Of a stretch of 64,000 nt of DNA, positions 36,672 to 44,701 are shown piece after piece (position 1 is the stretch's first letter; every line of letters starts with the position of its first letter). The position numbers and the translations under genes were made by a program. The notes beneath the pieces were generated by a model, which saw only the letters and a list, made by a program, of their open reading frames with translations, did no database searches and was not told where the DNA came from. The stretch covers positions 17,428 through 81,427 of the forward strand of contig JAFDVL010000046.1 of the NCBI GenBank assembly GCA_018268995.1. The letters are read 5' to 3'. The stretch is from Acidobacteriota bacterium. GTDB lineage: Bacteria; Acidobacteriota; Blastocatellia; RBC074.

Positions 36672-37814
36672 TTACTTCGCAGCCTGCGCAATCACTGGCT
36701 TGTTGGCTTGCCAGCCTTGCTCGGCCAGATCAGGCATCCGATAGCCGAGCACAATGCGGCAGGCTGTTACGGCCACGTGATTGGCCATATATTCAGGCGG
36801 CGGTTCCCATCCTTGCTGTTGTGTGGTAACCAGATTCGTCAATTTTAAAATGCTCTCCGGGTCGGCTCCGGCCAGAATGTTGGAGCCGCATTCAATCGTT
36901 TCCGGTCGTTCTGTGACATCGCGGATCGTGACGGTCGGTGTGCGGAAAATGCAGCCTTCTTCCTGCACCGTTCCGCTGTCGGTAATCAGGCAGAAAGCGG
37001 ATTGTTCCAGCTTCACAAAATCAAAAAAGCCGAACGGTTCGACGAAATGCAGACCGCTGTCGTCGTAAATAAACCGATGCTGTTCCAGCTTCGAGCGGGT
37101 GCGCGGATGCAGCGAACAGATCACGGGGTAGTTGTATTTCTTGTGCAAGCCGACCAACCCCTTGAGCAGGTTCGCCAGACGGTCTGGCAAATCCACATTT
37201 TCTGCGCGGTGCATCGTCACCAGAAAGAATTTGCGTTCTTCCAGATTCAGGTTTTGCAATGCGGTGCTGGCGTTCACCTGATCGGCGTAATGATCCAGCA
37301 CTTCTTTGATTGGATTTCCGGTGACAAAGATTCGCTCGCCAGCAATGCCTTCGCGCAGGAGGTTTTCGCGGCTACGATTAGTGTACGGCATCAGGATCGT
37401 GCTGGAATGATCAATGACCCGCCGATTTACTTCTTCCGGCACGCGGTCGTCATAGCAACGGTTGCCTGCTTCCATGTGATATACCGGAATGCCCAATCGT
37501 CGTGCGACCAGTGCTGTCAATCCGCTGTTTGTGTCGCCCAGAATCAACAAACGGTCTGGCCGATGCTCCAGCAACAGCGGTTCAATCCGCGCCAGAATTT
37601 GTCCGACCTGATCGCCGAACCCTGTGCTTTTGATGCCTAAGCAAACGTCTGGATCGCGCAAGCTCAATTCCCGAAAAAACAGGCCATTTAAGCGGTCATC
37701 GTAATTTTGTCCGGTATGCACCAGAACGTGATCGGCGTGCTGATCCAGCAGTTTGATCATCAGGCTCAGGCGAATAATTTCCGGCCTGGTGCCGAGGACG
37801 GTCATAATTTTCAT
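36672..37814 (-). CDS. wecB: Non-hydrolysing UDP-N-acetylglucosamine 2-epimerase, WbvD/WbjD-like
   Basis: The family inverts C-2 of UDP-HexNAc. Motifs include GTRPEIIRLSLMI, TGQNYDD, HMEAGNRCYDDRVPEEVNRRVIDH and ITDSGTVQEEGC, all typical of the WecB fold. The context decides its likely role. It directly follows a WbvB/FnlA-like 4,6-dehydratase/5-epimerase and an RmlD-like reductase, so it probably performs the last step to UDP-L-QuiNAc or UDP-L-FucNAc, not ManNAc synthesis. The start overlaps the dehydratase stop by 4 bp (ATGA). Confidence 0.93.
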   Translation of the reverse strand: MKIMTVLGTRPEIIRLSLMIKLLDQHADHVLVHTGQNYDDRLNGLFFRELSLRDPDVCLGIKSTGFGDQVGQILARIEPLLLEHRPDRLLILGDTNSGLTALVARRLGIPVYHMEAGNRCYDDRVPEEVNRRVIDHSSTILMPYTNRSRENLLREGIAGERIFVTGNPIKEVLDHYADQVNASTALQNLNLEERKFFLVTMHRAENVDLPDRLANLLKGLVGLHKKYNYPVICSLHPRTRSKLEQHRFIYDDSGLHFVEPFGFFDFVKLEQSAFCLITDSGTVQEEGCIFRTPTVTIRDVTERPETIECGSNILAGADPESILKLTNLVTTQQQGWEPPPEYMANHVAVTACRIVLGYRMPDLAEQGWQANKPVIAQAAK

Positions 37815-38875
37815 CGCAACATCTCCGCCATTTCGGGTTCGTAATTTTCGATCATTAAATTGCGTGCCTGTAACAACGCGGCAGTTTCGCTTAATGACAT
37901 GACATTGTCGGCAGAACTGTATTCGCTGGTGAGGCAGCCACTGCCATTCCCGTCTTCACAGATTTCCGGCAGCATCGGCTTGATCGCAAAATAACGGTTG
38001 TGCTCAACCGTGCGATACGCTTCTTCCTCGCTGACCAGAATTTCGTGGATTTTTTCACCGGGCCGGATCCCCGTAAACTTGACTTCAATCGGCTTGCCAT
38101 CAATCAGTGCCAGGGCAATGTTGGTGACAAGTGCAGAAGTGGTTTTGGGGATCCAGGTTTCTCCGGGTGCTGCGTCTTTCATTGCTGCAAAAACAATATC
38201 CACGGCTTCATCCAGGCTAATTAAAAAGCGCGTCATATCCGGCGTCGTGATCGTGATCGGGCCGCCGGATCGAATCTGTTCGTGAAAGAGCGGAATCACG
38301 GAACCGCGAGAGGCCAGCACGTTGCCGTAGCGCACACAAATAAATCGAGTGTCAGGGCAGGCTAGATTTGCCTGCACAAAGACGCGTTCCTGCAACGCCT
38401 TGGTCATTCCCATCGCATTGATTGGCTTGCAGGCTTTGTCAGTGGAAATGCCGACGACGGTCTCAACCGGCAGATTGTATTGGCGAATTGCCCGCACAAT
38501 GTTTTCCGGCCCTTCGATATTCGTGCGAACAGCCTCAAACGGGAAGTATTCGCAGGTCGGAACCTGTTTCAGCGCGGCAGCATTGATGACCACATCGGCA
38601 TCGCGGACAGCTTCGGCAACGCTGTGAAAATCGCGAACGTCGCCAATGCGAAATTCCAGCTTGCGCTGAAAGTTGTTGTAGATGACTTCGTCCGTGGCCG
38701 CCGCACTGCGCCGATATTCCAGCCGCATAAAATGTTGCTTGGCCTCATCGCGTGAGAAGACGATGATCTTGGCCGGATCGCCCATTTCGCCGCTAAGCAG
38801 CCGCCGAACCAAAACCTTGCCCAATGATCCGGTTCCGCCCGTGATCAGCACTCGTTTGCCTGTTAATAACTGCAT
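37811..38875 (-). CDS. UDP-GlcNAc 4,6-dehydratase/5-epimerase, WbjB/FnlA/WbvB-like
   Basis: This soluble SDR begins MQLLTGKRVLITGGTGSLG. The active site has STDK with M and K in AMGMTK, the Met-for-Tyr substitution shared by this group. The enzyme starts the route from UDP-GlcNAc to 2-acetamido-2,6-dideoxy-L-hexoses. The ATG at 38875 has GGAGAACC upstream and fits the family N-terminus; a longer frame reaches 39046. With this start it still overlaps the RmlD-like gene by 83 bp, which is long. The downstream 2-epimerase and upstream reductase complete the pathway. Confidence 0.93.
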   Translation of the reverse strand: MQLLTGKRVLITGGTGSLGKVLVRRLLSGEMGDPAKIIVFSRDEAKQHFMRLEYRRSAAATDEVIYNNFQRKLEFRIGDVRDFHSVAEAVRDADVVINAAALKQVPTCEYFPFEAVRTNIEGPENIVRAIRQYNLPVETVVGISTDKACKPINAMGMTKALQERVFVQANLACPDTRFICVRYGNVLASRGSVIPLFHEQIRSGGPITITTPDMTRFLISLDEAVDIVFAAMKDAAPGETWIPKTTSALVTNIALALIDGKPIEVKFTGIRPGEKIHEILVSEEEAYRTVEHNRYFAIKPMLPEICEDGNGSGCLTSEYSSADNVMSLSETAALLQARNLMIENYEPEMAEMLR

Positions 38876-39764
38876 TTTCGGTTCTCCATTCTTGATAAGG
38901 GGTCGTGTCTGATGCGAGCTGTGCGACAAGTTCCGGCCAGGCGGGAGCAACATAGCCCGTAGCCTGTTGGAATTTGTGGCCCAACATACTGCGATCACAC
39001 ACAAAGTTTTCGTCAGGGATGATTTCGACTTGAAGCCCCCACGCATCGCGCAGCAGGCAGAGTAAATCGTATTTTGAAATTGCCTGTCCGGTGACCTGAT
39101 ACAAACCGGAAAGCTTCGGATGATTTTCGATTAAATTGGCAATGACTTCTGCTAGATGATTTGTTGTCACGCCAGAGTAAATCGCACGTTTGAAGCCGCG
39201 CACCGTTTTTCCATTCTGGTTCAGAAACCAGTCCAGCAAGGATTTGTGATGATAGAGTTCGCGCCCAATAATCGAAGTCCTGAGCGTGATGGCATTCTCA
39301 GTTGCAACCTCGCCCAAGAATTTGGTTTTACCGTACAGGTCTTTGGCGTCTGCATCGTCTTGCTCTGTGTAATTGCCACGCTCACCGCTGAAAACACAAT
39401 CTGTGCTGAAATGAATCAATTGTCCGCCCCATTCGTTGCACACTTCCGCCAGCTGATGCGGAAGCAGGGCATTGATTGTAATGCTTGGCAGCGCGGCTTT
39501 CGCCTCTGAACGTTGTTTGATGACGCCGATGCAATTCACGATGACATCAGGTTCCAGTCGTCTGAGCAGGGAAGCCAGCGCCGGAAAGTTTTCTGCATCC
39601 ACATGCGCGATGATGTGCTTGTCTTGAAGTAAGCTGACATTGGCCAACGCTCCGTCATGGACAGAACCATGAATCGTGCCACAGGTATTTTCATAGCGTT
39701 CCCGCAGCACCTGAAACATTTTATGGCCGAGCATGCCCGACGCACCGAGTACGAGAATTTTCAT
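38793..39764 (-). CDS. RmlD-like SDR reductase, WbvR-type
   Basis: This RmlD/dTDP-4-dehydrorhamnose reductase-like SDR begins MKILVLGASGMLGHKM. It has FSTDCVFSGERGNY and a YGKTK catalytic segment. In Vibrio cholerae O37 an RmlD-like reductase (WbvR) works with WbvB and WbvD to make UDP-L-QuiNAc, and the same gene trio is present here. The L-FucNAc pathway uses a different, larger reductase (WbjC), so this points to L-QuiNAc. The last about 28 residues overlap the next gene by 83 bp and are of low similarity to the family, so the true end may be shorter or a frameshift may be present. Confidence 0.88.
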   Translation of the reverse strand: MKILVLGASGMLGHKMFQVLRERYENTCGTIHGSVHDGALANVSLLQDKHIIAHVDAENFPALASLLRRLEPDVIVNCIGVIKQRSEAKAALPSITINALLPHQLAEVCNEWGGQLIHFSTDCVFSGERGNYTEQDDADAKDLYGKTKFLGEVATENAITLRTSIIGRELYHHKSLLDWFLNQNGKTVRGFKRAIYSGVTTNHLAEVIANLIENHPKLSGLYQVTGQAISKYDLLCLLRDAWGLQVEIIPDENFVCDRSMLGHKFQQATGYVAPAWPELVAQLASDTTPYQEWRTENAVINRQTSADHGRNRIIGQGFGSAAA

Positions 39765-39784
39765 ATAGTTTGCCTATTGGAGAA

Positions 39785-40996
39785 TTATTCCGCGTTGCCG
39801 CTGAGGCGGTTCAGTTTGGTTAGTTCAGAAGGTTGATGCACGTTGGCGGTTGCTGTGCGAGACGCAATTTCTGCCAAGTAAGAAAAAGTGTCATCTGCGC
39901 ATCGTTCCCACGTATACGCCTGCGCGCGCTCGTAACCCAGGTGCGCGGCCTGTGCGCGCCAAACGTGATCGGTAACGAGACTCCGAACCGCACAGGCGAT
40001 GCTTTCTGGTTGGAGGGGATCAAAATACAAACCCGCGTCGCCCAACGCCTCTGGCATGGGGCCGTAACTTGAACTGGCAACGGGCAACCCCGCGGCCATT
40101 GCTTCAAGCAGGATATTGGGCAACGTTTCGCAACTAGATGCAAAGACAAACCCATCTGCCTGATGATATGCCGCAATCACTTCCTGATAGCTGAGATGCC
40201 CACGGTAATGAATAAAATTGCCCTGCGCGTCCACACGGTTGAGCGTAGTTTGTAGGTCGCGTAGCCGATCAGGTTTTTCCGGGGAACCAATTAAATCCAA
40301 CGTTACGGGTAATCCCTCGCTTCGCAATTGCCCGATTGCCTCAATGACCTGTCTATGATGTTTGTATGGCTCTAATTTAGAGACGTACAGTAACTTGAAT
40401 GGAGCGGCAACGGAATAGTCTCGCAAAGGTTTTTGCTCGCGCGGAAGTTGTCGGAAATCCTGGCTGATTCCGTAAGGGATGATCGGGTAATTACCTTCTA
40501 ACTTTGCTGCTTTCTTGACCAGCGACCGCGAATACTGCGTCATAAAGATTGCGCCCTGTGCATGCTGAAAGCTGTTGATTTGGGCAAGACGTATTAACAA
40601 ATATTTGAGCGCAAGGCTGGAGAAACCATAGCGTCGCAATTCAGCAAACTCAAAGGGCAACATGTTTTGTGAAATGACCACGAATGGTTTGTTTCTGCCG
40701 GCGTGGATACCGCCAGGCGCGAGGAGCAAATCACAAAACTCGGCTGCCAGAAGTGGTAACTTTCGCATCTGCCAATAGATACGAACTGGCAGACTCTGAT
40801 CCAGCAGCGGGTCATGGCGGCACTCAAGCCATGAACGCCCAGGCATCCGTCCCAGTGTGACCTGTCCGCCCCAAACAATGACCTTGCTGATTCCATGCTT
40901 CTCTGGCTGAGCCGCACGGAGAATCTCACTAATATGACCTAAGCCTCCTCCATCACGAATATTAGAAGCGTCAATTCCTAAACGCATTTGTCCCAT
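39785..40996 (-). CDS. Glycosyltransferase family 4
   Basis: This GT-B enzyme has a C-terminal nucleotide-sugar-binding domain with LLYVSKLEPYKHHRQVIEAI, ADGFVFASSCETLPNILLEAMAAGLPV and the GT4 E-x7-E signature, and with SSYGPMPEALGDAGL. The N-terminal domain starts MGQMRLGIDASNIRDGGG. An AAGGAC site precedes the start. It is one of three GT4 enzymes in the locus, besides those at 35301 and 45697. Its substrate is unknown. It lies 20 bp upstream of the RmlD-like gene. Confidence 0.92.
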   Translation of the reverse strand: MGQMRLGIDASNIRDGGGLGHISEILRAAQPEKHGISKVIVWGGQVTLGRMPGRSWLECRHDPLLDQSLPVRIYWQMRKLPLLAAEFCDLLLAPGGIHAGRNKPFVVISQNMLPFEFAELRRYGFSSLALKYLLIRLAQINSFQHAQGAIFMTQYSRSLVKKAAKLEGNYPIIPYGISQDFRQLPREQKPLRDYSVAAPFKLLYVSKLEPYKHHRQVIEAIGQLRSEGLPVTLDLIGSPEKPDRLRDLQTTLNRVDAQGNFIHYRGHLSYQEVIAAYHQADGFVFASSCETLPNILLEAMAAGLPVASSSYGPMPEALGDAGLYFDPLQPESIACAVRSLVTDHVWRAQAAHLGYERAQAYTWERCADDTFSYLAEIASRTATANVHQPSELTKLNRLSGNAE

Positions 40997-41064
40997 TTTT
41001 GTCCTTCTCGCTCACGTTTTACGTGGGCGTTCAATTCACAGTTCAGACTACCTTTTCGGAGAGT

Positions 41065-42504
41065 CTAAAACTGAAAGTAAATAAATGGCGTATCCGTTAG
41101 CGGCCATAAAATAAAAAGAAAGATCGTTAGTGCCGCATAACTCATTACCCTTTTCGCCGGAGTCAGATTATTCAGTGCTCTGTCATATCCACCGATCTGA
41201 ACGGCGATGAACTGGCCTACAGCAAAAAGAATCAGCAAAAATACAGTGGTGAAGGGGCGAACTTGTCCAAAACCAGCGCCCCCAATCGAGAAATTGAAAT
41301 CGAAGAAAAGATACTTCTTAACGCAATAAAGTATGTCGGGCACACTGGCGACATAAAAGAATATCCACCCCATAAAGACAAAGTATTGAGTGATTAACCA
41401 GCTAAGTATTTTCCCGCTTGGTTTGGCCAGGAATGCTTGTACGCCGGGGCTTAAATTCAGCCTCGTTGATATTACTTTATGAGCGATCAGCAGCCCGCCC
41501 TGATACGCTCCCCAAAAGACAAAATTCCAGGCAGCACCATGCCAAAGTCCGCCTAACACCATTGTGATCATCAGATTCGCATAGGTGTTGCCAGAGCGAC
41601 TTCCGCCCAAAGGGATATAAAGATAATCCCTGAGCCAGGTAGATAAGCTGATATGCCACCTATGCCAGAATTCCTGGATATTCTGAGCTAAATATGGTCT
41701 GTCAAAATTGACTGGAAGCTCGATATTCATAATCCTGGAGATTCCACGCCCCATGTCTGAATACCCAGAAAAATCACAATAAATTCTCACCCCAAAAGCT
41801 AGCGTCGCCAGGAATATGGTCAAACTGGGTTGGCCTTGCGGTTTGCTAAGGATACTGTCGGAAAATAACGCCAGATTGTCAGCAATCAATACTTTCTTGA
41901 AAAGCCCCACTAAAAATAAATGGATACCTTGCTGAAAACTTGCTCTGGTAATCGTTTTACTTTCTGCGATCTGGGGAAGGAAATCCCAGGGGCGTAAAAT
42001 CGGGCCAGCCACAAGGTGCGGGAAGTACGCCAAATAGAGCGCAAATTCAATTAAATTATTACACGGCTTGCACTTGCCTTTATAGACATCAACTGCATAG
42101 CTAATTGCTTCAAAGGTATAAAAACTAATCCCCACAGGAAGGATAATATTCAAGATGGGGAGGGAATGCTTAACTCCTATTGCCGCAAAGAAAGTATTAA
42201 AAGGCTCAATGAAGAAATTGTAGTACTTAAACCAGGCAAGCATTCCTAAATCAACGGTCAGGCTTGCCAATAACCAGCGCTTGCGAATAGCAAGGGTTTT
42301 GCTTTTATAAATTTGTTTGGCAGAGAAAAAATCCCAGATCGTCGAAAACAAAATCGGCGCGAGTAAAAGTATATTCCACCAGGAGTAAAATACATAACTT
42401 GCCAAGAGTAACATCGCCACTTGTGCCTTGCGCTGCCTGAATACAGTCAGTAGCACAAGGACGATCAGAAAGAATATAAAAAATTCTTTAGTCTGAAATA
42501 GCAT
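41065..42504 (-). CDS. MBOAT-family O-acyltransferase (AlgI/PatA-like)
   Basis: This membrane-bound O-acyltransferase has about 11 helices. Family signatures are QEFWHRWHISLSTWLRDYLYIPLGG and VLGGLWHGAAWNF, with the presumed catalytic histidine H322 in LWHGA. It moves acyl groups, commonly acetyl, across the membrane toward the polymer. It is preceded by an SGNH-like protein gene, a pairing seen in alginate (AlgI/AlgJ), D-alanylation and other acylation systems. Together they should acylate a sugar of the exported polymer. Confidence 0.95.
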   Translation of the reverse strand: MLFQTKEFFIFFLIVLVLLTVFRQRKAQVAMLLLASYVFYSWWNILLLAPILFSTIWDFFSAKQIYKSKTLAIRKRWLLASLTVDLGMLAWFKYYNFFIEPFNTFFAAIGVKHSLPILNIILPVGISFYTFEAISYAVDVYKGKCKPCNNLIEFALYLAYFPHLVAGPILRPWDFLPQIAESKTITRASFQQGIHLFLVGLFKKVLIADNLALFSDSILSKPQGQPSLTIFLATLAFGVRIYCDFSGYSDMGRGISRIMNIELPVNFDRPYLAQNIQEFWHRWHISLSTWLRDYLYIPLGGSRSGNTYANLMITMVLGGLWHGAAWNFVFWGAYQGGLLIAHKVISTRLNLSPGVQAFLAKPSGKILSWLITQYFVFMGWIFFYVASVPDILYCVKKYLFFDFNFSIGGAGFGQVRPFTTVFLLILFAVGQFIAVQIGGYDRALNNLTPAKRVMSYAALTIFLFILWPLTDTPFIYFQF

Positions 42505-42529
42505 GGCGATATGATGACAAGGGATAGTT

Positions 42530-43609
42530 CTAAGGTGTACTTAAGTGAGCAGAAAAAGACTTGATGTCTTCGGCCAGCTTAATCGAAAGCTTGGCTCGCC
42601 CTTCGCTATTGGGATGTAACGCATCTGCAAAATCAGTGTCAGAGAGTAGCTTTGAGTAGTTTAAATAATTACTTTCGCTTTCTTGCGCCAATGCCTTTAG
42701 CGTTGTATCAGTTTTATCCAGTAATTCAGCGTGCAAGTGGCTCAATATGCGTGGATGAAGAGGCCATACAACCAACATTAAAGCGATATTCTCGGCCTGT
42801 AATAAACGAGTCAACGCCCGCAGCGCTTTGATATTTCGGCTGTCTCCATCAAAGCTTAATCCTTGTGCTACCCCAATAGCGCTATTGATGATTCGTTCTT
42901 TTGAATCGCCCGTTAAGTTGACTTTCAGCATCCAGGGGGACTTGAAATTGGTAACGATTCCTTGTGTCCGCAAGCCTTTCCGCGTCAACTCGCGCAATTT
43001 ACCTTCCATAAAAAATATGGGGAGAGACCTACAGCCTAGCAAATAGCCTAAATAATGGGATTCAAGAATAGCTTTTTCCTTAGGCAATAGAATGTTCTCA
43101 AGCAATTCTTTTTTTACAGGTGAATCCATTTGTGCGATAGGGTTCATCGCTCTGTAAGCTTGTAGCTTTTCAAAATCAATGCTTTCCTTCTCAGTATTTT
43201 CTGTCTGCCCAACTCCAACACTCATGGCATCAATTCCGATCACAACAAATTGCGGCTTTCCCGCTTTCAACGCCGGCCCAAGTATTAATGCCTCAACGGG
43301 ACTTAACCCCACTACTCCTAAATTATAAGTGTTAGTGCCATTATGAAGAGTTTGATCTAATAAATCGGCATCTATTCCTTCTACCGCAACACTTGAGCCA
43401 ATAATAAAATTTGCCTCTTTATGAGGCGTTGCTTTCATCGAAGAACAAAACTTATATACCTCTATTATTCTTTTCGTATCTACTGAAAATAAGAACGACT
43501 TGCCTACTATAAAATTCATTGTTGCAAGATACAGTAGCAAGGCAATGGATGTCCCTAAGGCTAACTCTATACAGGTTCTTCCCCAGGAAAACTGGCTCCA
43601 ACGATTCAT
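42530..43609 (-). CDS. Membrane-anchored SGNH/AlgX-like acyl-transfer partner
   Basis: One N-terminal membrane helix (about 15-40) is followed by a periplasmic domain with SGNH-hydrolase features. The GSS nucleophile block is in FIIGSSVAVEG (S72 or S73) and the C-terminal Asp-His pair in DALHPNSEG. It lies just upstream of the MBOAT gene and matches the role of AlgJ/AlgX or DltD-like proteins that pass an acyl group to the polymer. The ATG at 43609 has AAGAGAT upstream; a start at 43639 would add ten residues. The catalytic motif is degenerate relative to classical GDSL, so activity is inferred. Confidence 0.82.
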   Translation of the reverse strand: MNRWSQFSWGRTCIELALGTSIALLLYLATMNFIVGKSFLFSVDTKRIIEVYKFCSSMKATPHKEANFIIGSSVAVEGIDADLLDQTLHNGTNTYNLGVVGLSPVEALILGPALKAGKPQFVVIGIDAMSVGVGQTENTEKESIDFEKLQAYRAMNPIAQMDSPVKKELLENILLPKEKAILESHYLGYLLGCRSLPIFFMEGKLRELTRKGLRTQGIVTNFKSPWMLKVNLTGDSKERIINSAIGVAQGLSFDGDSRNIKALRALTRLLQAENIALMLVVWPLHPRILSHLHAELLDKTDTTLKALAQESESNYLNYSKLLSDTDFADALHPNSEGRAKLSIKLAEDIKSFSAHLSTP

Positions 43610-43652
43610 TTTGATCTCTTCAGTTAAGTGCCTGAACAAAAGAAATAAGGCT

Positions 43653-43744
43653 TAGACAGGATTGACAAGATGCACAAGATGCACACCAAAGCTCCATAGA
43701 TACTGCCTTTTTATCCATCCTGTTGATCTTGTCAATCCTGTCTA
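43653..43744. repeat. 19-bp inverted repeat element (GACAGGATTGACAAGAT core)
   Basis: Perfect 19-bp arms (43653-43671 and 43726-43744) enclose a 54-bp spacer that carries further GATGCACA-type repeats. It fills the gap between the SGNH and 2OG-oxygenase genes. This motif type recurs in intergenic gaps of many bacterial genomes, and here it resembles a small MITE- or REP-like element. Confidence 0.65.
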
Positions 43745-43774
43745 TACTTGTTTTATTTTGCTTACCTACTTATA

Positions 43775-44590
43775 TCAAACGCTGTGTTTGTATAAGTCGC
43801 TCCGTCCGACGCCTTGCTTGATCGCTTTTCGTATAACACCTCGCATGGCGCTATCTATTCGTGTGACAGCCCGGCGCAGGTGTTGCTCAGGGCGTGCTTT
43901 GAAACTTGTAATGTGAAAATGTTCTTTGCCTCCAGGGGGGTGCGGAGAAAAGTAGTAGTTGGAGACGCAGCACCGCTGACCGGCAACCTTCACTCGATTT
44001 ACAGAATGCCAGGAAGCAGAATTTGTTTCCATGATCACGAGCCGATTAAAAAGGCTCGGAATTTCTACTTGATGCTTAACCCGCTCATCCCACAGTTCCA
44101 GATTCCCTCCGTTTTCAGATTGCCAATCAGGGGTCACGTAATACAGCAGATTCAGCACCCGGTAATACTTCCTGGCCGAGTCGTGTGAATTGTCCAGATG
44201 GGGATTCAAAAAATGCCCCCTCAACATAGTGCTAATGCCTCCCGCATAAAGATACGGATCACCGATCATGTCAGGTATTTCAGTTAGTTCCTCTATAAAT
44301 CGGATAACTTCAGGCGTCTGGAACGCAAAGGTTATTGCCGCGATCAAGGGATTCATTTGATCAAGGGCTTTTGAGGTGTACTTGTGTTCGCGGAAACTAT
44401 TCAGCAACCGCATTTGTTCGATACCTGGAAATGCGGCAAAAATATCTTGTGCGATTGTTTCCGGTAATAGGTAATCAATTGCTGTATATCGGGTTGGCAC
44501 TGGTCTGCGCTGCTGAAACTCCGCTCTCAATGCTTCCCGTTCGGGTTGCAACCGCGCGAGTATTAAACTCGCCATCTCGTCCTTTTTCAT
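43775..44590 (-). CDS. 2-oxoglutarate/Fe(II)-dependent oxygenase, prolyl-4-hydroxylase-like
   Basis: This is a non-haem iron oxygenase with the facial triad H131-x-D133...H195 (in NPHLDNS and SWHSV) and R206 (in QRCCVSNYYFS) for 2-oxoglutarate. It is about 271 residues, soluble, without signal peptide. Related proteins are usually annotated as 2OG-Fe(II) oxygenases of the prolyl hydroxylase type. Its place among acyltransferase and glycosyltransferase genes suggests hydroxylation of a sugar, an acyl group or a peptide part of the polymer, which would be unusual. The ribosome binding site and first bases of the start codon lie in a hairpin arm (see 44589-44640). Confidence 0.9.
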   Translation of the reverse strand: MKKDEMASLILARLQPEREALRAEFQQRRPVPTRYTAIDYLLPETIAQDIFAAFPGIEQMRLLNSFREHKYTSKALDQMNPLIAAITFAFQTPEVIRFIEELTEIPDMIGDPYLYAGGISTMLRGHFLNPHLDNSHDSARKYYRVLNLLYYVTPDWQSENGGNLELWDERVKHQVEIPSLFNRLVIMETNSASWHSVNRVKVAGQRCCVSNYYFSPHPPGGKEHFHITSFKARPEQHLRRAVTRIDSAMRGVIRKAIKQGVGRSDLYKHSV

Positions 44591-44640
44591 GTTGCCTCAT
44601 CTAGTGTTGAAAACCGTAGGATAAAGAAGTGAGGCAACAT
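44589..44640 (-). promoter_or_regulatory. Hairpin sequestering the ribosome binding site of the 2OG-oxygenase gene
   Basis: Arms 44589-44599 and 44630-44640 are an 11-bp perfect inverted repeat with a 30-nt loop. In the transcript the 3' arm reads TGAGGCAACAT, covering the GAGG site and the first two bases of the ATG at 44590. Translation should be reduced when the hairpin forms. Confidence 0.55.
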
Positions 44641-44701
44641 TATCTGTACGGGGATTGATAATGATGAACTGAGTGAATGGAAAAAACGCAGTGCGTTTTC
44701 G

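Noticed and set aside
37002-37640. A 212-codon plus-strand frame opposite the 2-epimerase gene
   Set aside because: It is antisense to a well conserved enzyme, with no recognisable domain or start signal.
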